A DNA stretch of 13,719 nucleotides, taken from the NCBI GenBank assembly GCA_030831265.1, contig JAURLM010000275.1, positions 1 through 13,719 on the forward strand, in the 5' to 3' direction. The DNA is from Chloroflexota bacterium. GTDB taxonomy: Bacteria > Chloroflexota > Dehalococcoidia > Lucifugimonadales > Lucifugimonadaceae. The translations under genes were made by a program, and so were the position numbers. Below, one piece after another: positions 1 through 5,714 of the stretch. Position 1 is the stretch's first letter. Every line of letters begins with the position of its first letter. Below the pieces are notes generated by a model that saw only the letters and a program-made list of their open reading frames with translations, was not told the DNA's origin and made no database searches.

Positions 1-292
1 GGAATGTCGGCACGTCAAGATCGGTCATCCCGGCAAACGTGGGCATCTGGTTATCGTGAATCGGCCAGAAGAAATCGGGCTGTGTTTCTGCGATGATTTG
101 CCGGACTACGTCATAAAAGCGTTCGTGGTCAATCCGAGGCACAAGATGCCGTTCATCGACATCTGACATCAGGAAGTGAACTGGATTGGAGTCCAAGCCG
201 ATAATGTGCCACGACTCGTCCATTGCGCGGATCCCATTAATGATCCCGGTTCCAAGTGGCCCACTGACACTGGTCAAGAGAATTTTTTTCAT
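1..292 (-). CDS. ATP-grasp family protein, N-terminal fragment (truncated by window edge)
   Basis: The minus strand from the ATG at 292 reads open to the window edge and gives 97 residues. The protein starts MKKILLTSVSGPLGTGI, a beta-strand and glycine loop typical of a pre-ATP-grasp (Rossmann-like) domain. It continues with GLDSNP near residue 32, the usual second strand, and with PDFFWPIHDNQ near residue 72, matching the 'D-hhhP-x-x-D-x-E' element of carbamoyl-phosphate-synthase-large-chain-like and PylC-like ATP-grasp proteins. These enzymes ligate a carboxylate to an amine using ATP. The catalytic ATP-grasp half lies outside the window, so substrate and reaction cannot be named. No strong SD is visible before the ATG. 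The gene is divergent from the B12 operon. Confidence 0.7.
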   Translation of the reverse strand, partial: MKKILLTSVSGPLGTGIINGIRAMDESWHIIGLDSNPVHFLMSDVDERHLVPRIDHERFYDVVRQIIAETQPDFFWPIHDNQMPTFAGMTDLDVPTF

Positions 293-478
293 TCTGGCTC
301 CAAACAATCAGTCCCGTGATTTCGGGTCAGACATGTATTCAGGTTTGGCTTCGGCAACTGACTGATCACATCTAACGTCGCCGATTGTCACGAACCTGCC
401 GGATTAACACAACCTCTTCCAGTTGTCGTAATAGTGTTATTGAGAATTTGTCCGGTAAATCTCCACGCATGTGAATCG
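293..478. other. Divergent intergenic spacer upstream of the B12 operon promoter
   Basis: This stretch holds no convincing gene. It contains a short imperfect hairpin near 311-330 (CCCG / CGGG arms) and a loosely spaced ATCAGT / ACTGAT pair (about 308-313 and 361-366). I found no well-spaced promoter for the minus-strand ATP-grasp gene. Confidence 0.35.
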
Positions 479-508
479 TTGACGGCATCTATGAATGGCA
501 ACTATCAT
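479..508 (+). promoter_or_regulatory. Sigma70-like promoter of the B12 transport operon
   Basis: TTGACG (479-484, five of six matches to TTGACA) and TATCAT (503-508, five of six matches to TATAAT) are separated by 18 bases. Transcription would begin near 515, just before the riboswitch aptamer. The same TATCAT hexamer recurs in the tRNA-Leu promoter of this window. Confidence 0.6.
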
Positions 509-533
509 CGGTTCGCTGTCGAAAAGACTGCGC

Positions 534-745
534 CTCCCGGGTGCCGGCCGCTCCAACAGAAAAGCGGACGGTGAAAAGGGAAAGCGGTGAGATTCCGCTG
601 CGGTAGCGCCACTGTTAACGGCGAGCCGACCTGCAGATGCCACTGTTCCGATTGTGTCGGGGCGGGAAGGCGTGGGTCAGCGTTTGAGTCGTAAGCCAGG
701 AGACCTGCCCGAGAGGCTGAGTGACTGCTTCCCGCCGAGGGAGCA
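534..745 (+). promoter_or_regulatory. Cobalamin (adenosylcobalamin-type) riboswitch
   Basis: The conserved blocks of the cobalamin riboswitch (Rfam RF00174 type) occur in order: GGTGCC at about 540, AAAAGGGAA then GCGGTGAGATTCCGC near 574-600, GCGCCACTGTTAACG near 606-620, CCACTG at about 640, GGCGGGAAGGCG at 661-672, and the B12 box AGCCAGGAGACCTGCC at 694-709. A short closing stem is possible between CTCCC (534-538) and GGGAG (739-743). In this class, ligand binding in the 5' UTR lowers expression of downstream B12 uptake or synthesis genes. Here it precedes a BtuC-F-D-like ABC importer, which fixes the likely substrate as a corrinoid. Segment 728-736 is perfectly complementary to 661-669 in the conserved core, which offers a possible switching helix. 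Confidence 0.93.
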
Positions 746-807
746 TCTATTTGCCGTGGTTTGCCTGGCTGAATAACACTCAGTCCGGTCCATAGCCTGA
801 GACATAT

Positions 808-833
808 CCCCTGGCGAAAGCGTCAGGGGTTTT
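808..833 (+). promoter_or_regulatory. Expression-platform hairpin (SD sequestor and possible terminator)
   Basis: Bases 808-816 (CCCCTGGCG) and 821-829 (CGTCAGGGG) form a 9-bp stem with one G-T wobble and a 4-base loop, followed by TTTT (830-833). The 3' arm contains AGGGG (825-829), which lies seven bases before the GTG start at 837 and is the only SD candidate for the permease. Folding would therefore hide the ribosome binding site. The short U-run also makes it a possible weak intrinsic terminator. Upstream, CACTCAG (777-783) can pair either with CTGAGTG (717-723) or, through CTCAG, with CTGAG (797-801), so mutually exclusive folds are available. Confidence 0.75.
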
Positions 834-836
834 CGC

Positions 837-1919
837 GTGCTGCGAATTACGGTACGGAAACAGAACGGCATCTTCGCCGTATCGCCAATCATCCGGCGCA
901 CTGTAATAGGCGCTCTTGTGATAGGCATCTTGCTGTTTATCGTGGGGCTAATCGCCCTTTCAACGGGACCTGTATCAATGTCGTTCACAGGCACACTCTC
1001 TGTGCTGTTAGCGCATCTTGGCATTGGAGAACCCTCTGCCACCGCTACGCAACAAGCTGTGATCGATAACATCCGCATCCCTCGCCTGCTACTTGCACTC
1101 GGTGCAGGAGCAGGGCTCGGGGTTGCAGGAGCCACGATGCAGGGACTGTTCCGCAATCCGCTTGCAGACCCTGGGATCATCGGCGTATCCGCAGGTGGCG
1201 CACTTGGCGCTGTAATCGCCATCGCCACCGGACTCGCCGCCATCTCCACGCTTTACCTGCCACTGTTCGCATTCACCGGGGCTGCCGGGGCGATGGTCCT
1301 GGTATTCGTCGTGGCAATGGCCGGTAGAGGAAGGATGTCCATGGCATCCCTGCTCTTAACCGGCGTAGCAGTGAGTTCGCTCCTTGGTGCCATTACGTCA
1401 GCAATCATCATCCTGACTTCGCAACTCGAAGCTCAGCGACAGATGGTTTTCTGGCTGGCGGGTGGACTGGAAGCAGCGCGATGGGACACCGTTCGCATCG
1501 TCTTGCCGATAGTAGCAGCAGGCTTCATTGTCATCCTGGCATTCGGGCGTGACCTCAACCTGCTGCTGGTCGGTGATGACGAAGCGAAATCCCTCGGAGT
1601 TCGTACAGGACTGGTGCGCAGTGCGCTTATCACAGCTGCTGCCCTGCTGACGGGAACCGCGGTTGCCTTCAGCGGAACCATCGCCTTCGTTGGACTCGTC
1701 GTCCCGCATTCGATACGCATGATCGCAGGGCCTGATCACCGTGCCCTGCTGCCGCTCAGCGCACTGGGCGGCGGCCTGTTCCTGCTAATTGCAGACACTC
1801 TAGCCCGCAACATCGCTCACCCGGTGGAAATTCGAGTAGGGATTATCACAGCCCTGTTCGGCGCACCGTTCTTCCTGTTCTTACTGATCAAAAATAGGTC
1901 CCGAGTAGACGCTCTCTAA
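837..1919 (+). CDS. btuC: Vitamin B12 ABC transporter permease (FecCD/BtuC family)
   Basis: This is the membrane-spanning subunit of an iron-complex/cobalamin ABC importer; two copies form the translocation channel in the cytoplasmic membrane. At 360 residues it has the usual family length (about 330-350), with roughly ten hydrophobic segments from residue 23 on. Family signatures are clear: GATMQGLFRNPLADPGIIGV near residues 99-118, GDDEAKSLGV near 246-255, GTIAFVGLVVPHSIRM near 279-294, and the C-terminal VGIITALFGAPFF. The usual 'ELPVG' before the last helix reads EIRVG. The start is GTG at 837, chosen because AGGGG lies seven bases upstream and the first helix requires a start this early. 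The cobalamin riboswitch directly upstream argues for corrinoids rather than siderophores or haem. The btuF-like gene follows after 24 bases. Confidence 0.92.
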   Translation: MLRITVRKQNGIFAVSPIIRRTVIGALVIGILLFIVGLIALSTGPVSMSFTGTLSVLLAHLGIGEPSATATQQAVIDNIRIPRLLLALGAGAGLGVAGATMQGLFRNPLADPGIIGVSAGGALGAVIAIATGLAAISTLYLPLFAFTGAAGAMVLVFVVAMAGRGRMSMASLLLTGVAVSSLLGAITSAIIILTSQLEAQRQMVFWLAGGLEAARWDTVRIVLPIVAAGFIVILAFGRDLNLLLVGDDEAKSLGVRTGLVRSALITAAALLTGTAVAFSGTIAFVGLVVPHSIRMIAGPDHRALLPLSALGGGLFLLIADTLARNIAHPVEIRVGIITALFGAPFFLFLLIKNRSRVDAL

Positions 1920-1943
1920 CTCGTGACCAGGAGTCTTTTATTG

Positions 1944-3146
1944 ATGCTAGAACGTGTATTAACCACCTTGAATCTGAGATCGACAGTGACGCTCCTGTTA
2001 GCTGCGTTGATGTTGTCTGTCGCCGTAGCATGCGGTAGCGACGCGTCACCTGCGGCACAGGTAACACAACCAACCTCAACGCCGACTGACCTTGTAGCAG
2101 CGACAGCCGAACCGACTCTTGCACCATCACCGGTGCCTGTATCAACCGAAACCGTTTCACCTACTGCCACGGTTGAACCAACTGCAACCGCCGCGGCGAC
2201 CTCGACACCTGAAGCCGATCCTCGAAACGCAATCTTCGCCACCGTGCCCGGCATCGTAGACCCGACTAACTTCGGTTGGCCGCGAAAAGTTGAGACATCG
2301 ACAGGTGTGATCGAAATTGCTGCGCGCCCGGAACGGGTCTACAGCCTGTCACTGGGCCACGCAGAGATCATCGCCGCTCTCAGGGGCGGCAAAGTGCTGG
2401 TCGCCACGGCCAGTTTCTTCAAAGACCCCGGCACATCCGCATCGTACGCAGAATTCGTCGGATCACCTGATGCAGGCAGCGATCCGGAAGAAGTCATCGG
2501 GCTTGACCCGGAGATCGTTATCGCCTCTGCGTTCACCTCGGCCGACCTGATCGAACAGTTAACCGCGGTTGGTGTGAACGTGGTGCGAGCAGACCTGGAG
2601 GATTCGGCACTCGGCAACGTGCCAAATATCCTGTTGCTGGGATACATGATGGGAGCAGAGGACCGGGCTATCGAACTTGCTGACGAAGTCACACGCCGTG
2701 TGAAGTTCATCTCTGACAGCGTTGACGCTGCTGACCCAACCCGCCCAAGGGTTGTAGCGATGTCTCGCTGGTCAGACATCTACGTTGCAGGTGAAGGTTC
2801 CACCGAGGGTGGGATCATCGTCGCTGCGGGAGCTATCAATGCAGCAGCCGAAGAAGGCGTCGTCTCACATCAGGTTGTGGGCATTGAGGGTATCGCCGCG
2901 ATGAACCCGGACATCATCATCCTCACACAGCCTGAGCAGTCAGCGCTTGAGTTCGCAGACGAGTTGTACAACGACCCTGTTCTGGCAGATGTTCCTGCCA
3001 TCAAGAACCGCATGATCGTTTACGGCAATCCAACGTTCTACACGACGCTTTCACACTGGAACGTGCGCGGAATCGAGGAGTCAGCAAAGATTTTCTATCC
3101 GGAGATCTTAGGCGACACGGTATTCCCAGCGTTCACCCACCCGTAG
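1944..3146 (+). CDS. btuF: Vitamin B12 ABC transporter substrate-binding lipoprotein
   Basis: This is the corrinoid-capturing component that feeds the permease. From ATG 1944 it has 400 residues: a signal peptide (basic start, hydrophobic core about 15-28), a lipobox AVAC with Cys30 as the lipidated residue, a long Thr/Pro/Ala/Glu-rich linker (about 31-92), then a type III periplasmic-binding domain (PF01497-like) from about residue 105. That domain includes PERVYSLSLGHAEIIAAL, GLDPEIVIA and a central long-helix region. A GTG start at 1923 in the same frame is possible, but AGGAG at 1929-1933 lies ten bases before ATG 1944 and would be inside the gene otherwise. The lipid anchor plus a roughly 60-residue flexible tether fits a binding protein held on the outer face of the cytoplasmic membrane. 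The ATPase gene starts 12 bases after its stop. Confidence 0.88.
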   Translation: MLERVLTTLNLRSTVTLLLAALMLSVAVACGSDASPAAQVTQPTSTPTDLVAATAEPTLAPSPVPVSTETVSPTATVEPTATAAATSTPEADPRNAIFATVPGIVDPTNFGWPRKVETSTGVIEIAARPERVYSLSLGHAEIIAALRGGKVLVATASFFKDPGTSASYAEFVGSPDAGSDPEEVIGLDPEIVIASAFTSADLIEQLTAVGVNVVRADLEDSALGNVPNILLLGYMMGAEDRAIELADEVTRRVKFISDSVDAADPTRPRVVAMSRWSDIYVAGEGSTEGGIIVAAGAINAAAEEGVVSHQVVGIEGIAAMNPDIIILTQPEQSALEFADELYNDPVLADVPAIKNRMIVYGNPTFYTTLSHWNVRGIEESAKIFYPEILGDTVFPAFTHP

Positions 3147-3158
3147 AGACACAACCTG

Positions 3159-4451
3159 ATGACTGCCCGGACGACCTCGGCAACCACTGCCACAGTAAAC
3201 TCCCCACGCGGAGCTTCGCTTGAAGCCCGTGATGCTGTACTGCGCTACGGCGACACCTGCATCCTTTCGGGAACAACTGTGCGCGTGCAGCCGCGGGTCG
3301 TCACGGGCATCGTCGGTCCCAACGGCAGTGGCAAGTCAACCCTGCTGCGCGCACTTGCGGGACTGGCTTCGCTGGACGCGGGGTCAGTTTCGCTCGACGG
3401 TGTCCCAATCGGGCAGATCACTCCAAAGATCCGTGCGCGCCGGATCGCATATATGCCTCAGGCCTCGTCAGACCACGCCTTTACCGCACTGGAGCTTGTC
3501 CTCATGGGCAGGTACCCGCACATGGGCATGTTCCAGATGGAGAGCCGATCAGACATCCAGATCGCGGAGGACGCAATGCAGCAAACCGGGACTTCCGATT
3601 TTGCTTCCCGACGCATGCACGAACTGTCTGGTGGTGAAAGACAGCGCGTATCGCTGGCTCGCGTTCTCGCCCAACAGGCAGATGTTCTGTTACTGGATGA
3701 ACCAACAGCAAGCCTCGACCTGCAACACCAGCTACTGACCATGATGATGGCCAGGCAACAGGCGGACACAGGTGTGGCCGTTGCGGTTGTATTGCATGAC
3801 CTGTCGCTGGCGGCACGGCATTGCGATGTGATCTACCTGCTGGACAAGGGACGAGTAGTTGCAGAAGGTGCACCGTGGGATGTCGTTACTCAGCCAAATT
3901 TGAGGTCAGCCTTCTCCGTCGATGCTGCGATCGAGCCTGACGCCCTGACGGGAAGGCCATCCGTGTCGCTGCTTGGAATTGGTAGTACCGACGAAACGAC
4001 TTCTGACCGCCTACCCAAACGAGTCCACATCATAGGGGGAGCAGGTTCAGGCCGAGACCTGATGCACCGACTTCAACTCGCTGGACATACGGTGACTTCC
4101 TGTGTGCTTGGCGAGGGTGATGCTGACCATGAAACCGCCACCCGGTTGGGAATCCAGCATGTGGCATCCGCACCGTTCTCAGTCATCACGCTGGAACAGG
4201 ACGCAGCGCACAGGAAACTGGTGCGTGAAGCTGATGTTGTGATCGTCTGCGAGATGGCGGTTGGTCCTGGGAATCTGCGAAACATAGAGGCCGCTGTGGA
4301 GGCAAAACGACTCGTACTGATCGAACGGCAGTCAGGCGCAGAGTGGGATTACACCGGAGGAAGTGCCGAGACGGTCTATTCAGGACTCTCCAGCGCAGGG
4401 GAAACCGTGCGTCGAGATGCCGTGGTGGATACGGTAAATACCCTCTACTAA
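3159..4451 (+). CDS. btuD: Vitamin B12 ABC transporter ATPase with C-terminal Rossmann-like domain
   Basis: This is the ATP-hydrolysing subunit that drives import. Residues 20-250 form a complete ABC domain: Walker A GPNGSGKST (53-61, Lys59), Q-loop Gln101, signature LSGGERQR (156-163), Walker B VLLLDEPT (176-183) with catalytic Glu181, D-loop SLD, and switch His213. At 430 residues it is about 170 longer than a typical BtuD/FecE ATPase (about 255). The extra part, about 286-430, begins with RVHIIGGAGSG, a glycine-rich nucleotide-binding-like loop (293-298), and continues with EGDADHETATRLG, a PF motif, EADVVIVCEMAVGPGNL and a C-terminal helical stretch. Similar extensions occur, as I recall, in some archaeal (Halobacterium-type) BtuD proteins; their role is not known to me. 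It is the last gene of the riboswitch operon. Confidence 0.9.
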   Translation: MTARTTSATTATVNSPRGASLEARDAVLRYGDTCILSGTTVRVQPRVVTGIVGPNGSGKSTLLRALAGLASLDAGSVSLDGVPIGQITPKIRARRIAYMPQASSDHAFTALELVLMGRYPHMGMFQMESRSDIQIAEDAMQQTGTSDFASRRMHELSGGERQRVSLARVLAQQADVLLLDEPTASLDLQHQLLTMMMARQQADTGVAVAVVLHDLSLAARHCDVIYLLDKGRVVAEGAPWDVVTQPNLRSAFSVDAAIEPDALTGRPSVSLLGIGSTDETTSDRLPKRVHIIGGAGSGRDLMHRLQLAGHTVTSCVLGEGDADHETATRLGIQHVASAPFSVITLEQDAAHRKLVREADVVIVCEMAVGPGNLRNIEAAVEAKRLVLIERQSGAEWDYTGGSAETVYSGLSSAGETVRRDAVVDTVNTLY

Positions 4452-4466
4452 CGATCAGAGCCAATT

Positions 4467-4517
4467 CAGGGATACAGAATGTTTTTCGAAGCGGAACAGC
4501 CTGAAACTGCATCCCTG
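4467..4517. repeat. Inverted repeat after the B12 operon (possible weak terminator)
   Basis: CAGGGAT (4467-4473) and ATCCCTG (4511-4517) are perfect 7-base complements around a 37-base loop, 15 bases after the btuD stop. No U-run follows, so intrinsic termination is doubtful. A second small pair, CGGATT (4554-4559) and AATCCG (4577-4582), lies further on. Otherwise the 199-base spacer before the next gene shows only the promoter at 4573-4601. Confidence 0.3.
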
Positions 4518-4572
4518 TGCCTCAAGGTGATCGGAAACATTTCTTATAGCCCACGGATTCCACCTCACGGCT

Positions 4573-4601
4573 TTGTAATCCGGACTAAGTAGCCGTATTC
4601 T
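4573..4601 (+). promoter_or_regulatory. Putative sigma70-like promoter of the RraA-like gene
   Basis: TTGTAA (4573-4578) and TATTCT (4596-4601) are exactly 17 bases apart, each with four of six consensus matches. A start near 4608 would give a leader of about 43 bases before the ATG at 4651. It overlaps one arm of the CGGATT/AATCCG inverted repeat, which could be an operator. Confidence 0.38.
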
Positions 4602-4650
4602 CTGTCCCGTCAGATGAAGCCAGAAGGTCTCCAGATCAGACAGGACAACA

Positions 4651-5400
4651 ATGATCATCAAAGCGCCGATACCAAAAATCGAAATCAACAGGCCCCCGAA
4701 AGCACTGATAGAACAACTCAAGGGCATTGGCAGCGCCACGGCGTCCAGCGAACTGCGCCGACTGGGAATCAACCGTTCTGCCATTGATGGTGTGAAGTCG
4801 TTCGTTCCCGGCCAGACTGCCGTTGGCCCGGCGATCACCCTCCAGTACATGCCCAAGAGAGAAGACCAGTTCCCTGAAGGTGAATACCGTGAACCGGAAC
4901 TCCAGGTTCACCGACACGCTCTCTACCACGCCCAGGCCGGGGACATTGTTGTCGTAGACGGTCGAGGCGAACTCAGCAGCGGTGTGTTCGGTGAAATGAT
5001 GCTCACTTACTTCAAGGGCCGAGGCGGGCTCGGAGTAGTGATAGACGGCGCCATCCGTGACTTTGGAGAAGCAAAAACGCTGGGCCTTGGCCTATGGCTT
5101 AAGGGCGTCACACCGTACGGTCACACGCAGACTGTCCAGTTCCCGTACGCATACAACGTTCCGATCGACTGTTCAGGGACGCTCGTGATGCCCGGAGACA
5201 TAATCATCGCTGATGATGACGGTGCGGTTGTTGTCCCAATCAGCCTGGCTGAGCAGCTGGCCGCAAAAGGTGGCGAACACTCGGACTGGGAAGTGTTCAC
5301 GCGCATAAAACTCGCAGAAGGTGGAGACCTGCGCAAGTACTACCCGTTGAGCGAGGAAGGCCGAGCGGAATTTGAGGTCTGGAAGAAGAACCAGGGTTAA
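4651..5400 (+). CDS. RraA-like / 4-hydroxy-4-methyl-2-oxoglutarate aldolase family protein
   Basis: The 249-residue protein has the RraA/DlpA fold (PF03737-like). Key signature: GE at 114-115, followed 16 residues later by DGAIRD (132-137). In the HMG/CHA aldolase of this family the Arg-Asp pair (here Arg136-Asp137) binds substrate and the divalent metal, and the Gly-Glu stretch helps activate water. These enzymes cleave 4-hydroxy-2-oxo-dicarboxylates to pyruvate plus a second oxo-acid, or act as oxaloacetate decarboxylases. The C-terminus has MPGDIIIADDDGAVVVP (about 187-203), also typical. AGGA at 4642-4645 precedes the ATG by five bases. An RNase E regulator role is unlikely, since the metal-dependent aldolase residues are kept. 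The substrate is unknown; neighbouring sugar-acid genes suggest a keto-acid. Confidence 0.82.
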   Translation: MIIKAPIPKIEINRPPKALIEQLKGIGSATASSELRRLGINRSAIDGVKSFVPGQTAVGPAITLQYMPKREDQFPEGEYREPELQVHRHALYHAQAGDIVVVDGRGELSSGVFGEMMLTYFKGRGGLGVVIDGAIRDFGEAKTLGLGLWLKGVTPYGHTQTVQFPYAYNVPIDCSGTLVMPGDIIIADDDGAVVVPISLAEQLAAKGGEHSDWEVFTRIKLAEGGDLRKYYPLSEEGRAEFEVWKKNQG

Positions 5401-5409
5401 TACTGGTTC

Positions 5410-5442
5410 GGTTGCAGTGTCTCATCGAGCGGCACTGCAACC
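5410..5442. repeat. Perfect 10-bp hairpin between the RraA-like gene and tRNA-Leu
   Basis: GGTTGCAGTG (5410-5419) and CACTGCAACC (5433-5442) are perfect complements around a 13-base loop, nine bases after the RraA-like stop. It lies between a plus-strand gene and a minus-strand tRNA, so it could end or stabilise transcripts from both sides. Neither strand has a U-run after the stem, so it is not a standard intrinsic terminator. Confidence 0.5.
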
Positions 5443-5444
5443 AG

Positions 5445-5455
5445 GGTCATTGACC
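5445..5455. repeat. Short palindrome next to the tRNA 3' end
   Basis: GGTCA T TGACC is a perfect 11-base inverted repeat with a single central base, placed between the 10-bp hairpin and the tRNA CCA end. It could be a protein site or part of the tRNA trailer; there is no further evidence for either. Confidence 0.3.
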
Positions 5456-5465
5456 TGAAGTTTCC

Positions 5466-5550
5466 TGGTGGGGAAGGAGGGATTCGAACCCTCACGCCGT
5501 TAAGGCACATGCTCCTAAGGCATGCGCGTCTGCCATTTCGCCACTTCCCC
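5466..5550 (-). tRNA. tRNA-Leu (anticodon UAG) with encoded CCA
   Basis: On the minus strand the gene starts GGGGAAG (acceptor 5' arm, 5550-5544), pairs with CTTCCCC (5476-5470), and ends with discriminator A and an encoded CCA (5468-5466). The D arm contains AAATGGCAGACGC, typical of leucine tRNAs. The anticodon stem is CATGC/GCATG around the loop CTTAGGA, so the anticodon is TAG and reads CUA (and by wobble other CUN) codons. A long class II variable arm follows (TGCCTTAACGGCGT), as expected for Leu. The T arm is GAGGG TTCGAAT CCCTC. Total length is 85 with CCA. Confidence 0.96.
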
Positions 5551-5611
5551 GCGGCACCATCTTTGGGCGTGAACAACCTGTTGAACGCAGTCATTCGAAA
5601 CGCACCGTTTG

Positions 5612-5640
5612 ATGATAGGTTTCCGGCGGGCCGTTGCCAA
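5612..5640 (-). promoter_or_regulatory. Sigma70-like promoter of tRNA-Leu
   Basis: On the minus strand TTGGCA (5640-5635) and TATCAT (5617-5612) are separated by exactly 17 bases, with five of six consensus matches each. Transcription would start near 5605, about 55 bases before the mature tRNA 5' end. It sits just downstream of the ftsZ terminator on the same strand, so the tRNA is transcribed independently of ftsZ. Confidence 0.65.
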
Positions 5641-5658
5641 CCCGAATTTGCACAAATG

Positions 5659-5690
5659 AAAAGCCCTGCGACACAAGTTCGCAGGGCTTT
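5659..5690 (-). terminator. Intrinsic terminator of ftsZ
   Basis: An 11-bp perfect stem (5661-5671 with 5679-5689, GC-rich core GCCCTGCGA / TCGCAGGGC) encloses a 7-base loop. Read on the minus strand, it ends in TTTT (5662-5659), 25 bases past the ftsZ stop codon. Confidence 0.88.
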
Positions 5691-5714
5691 CCTATTCAGC
5701 TAAGTGCGTGACTG

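Noticed and set aside
677..1249. Minus-strand open frame of 190 codons opposite btuC and the riboswitch
   Set aside because: It overlaps the riboswitch B12 box and the permease start, and its low-complexity product has no recognisable fold.
837..4451. Assigning the ABC importer to siderophores or haem
   Set aside because: The FecCD/BtuC family covers these too, but the cobalamin riboswitch directly upstream makes corrinoids the better call.
4651..5400. Calling the RraA-like protein a regulator of RNase E activity
   Set aside because: It keeps the DGAIRD and Gly-Glu residues of the metal-dependent aldolase branch, and RraA regulation of RNase E is established mainly for enterobacteria.
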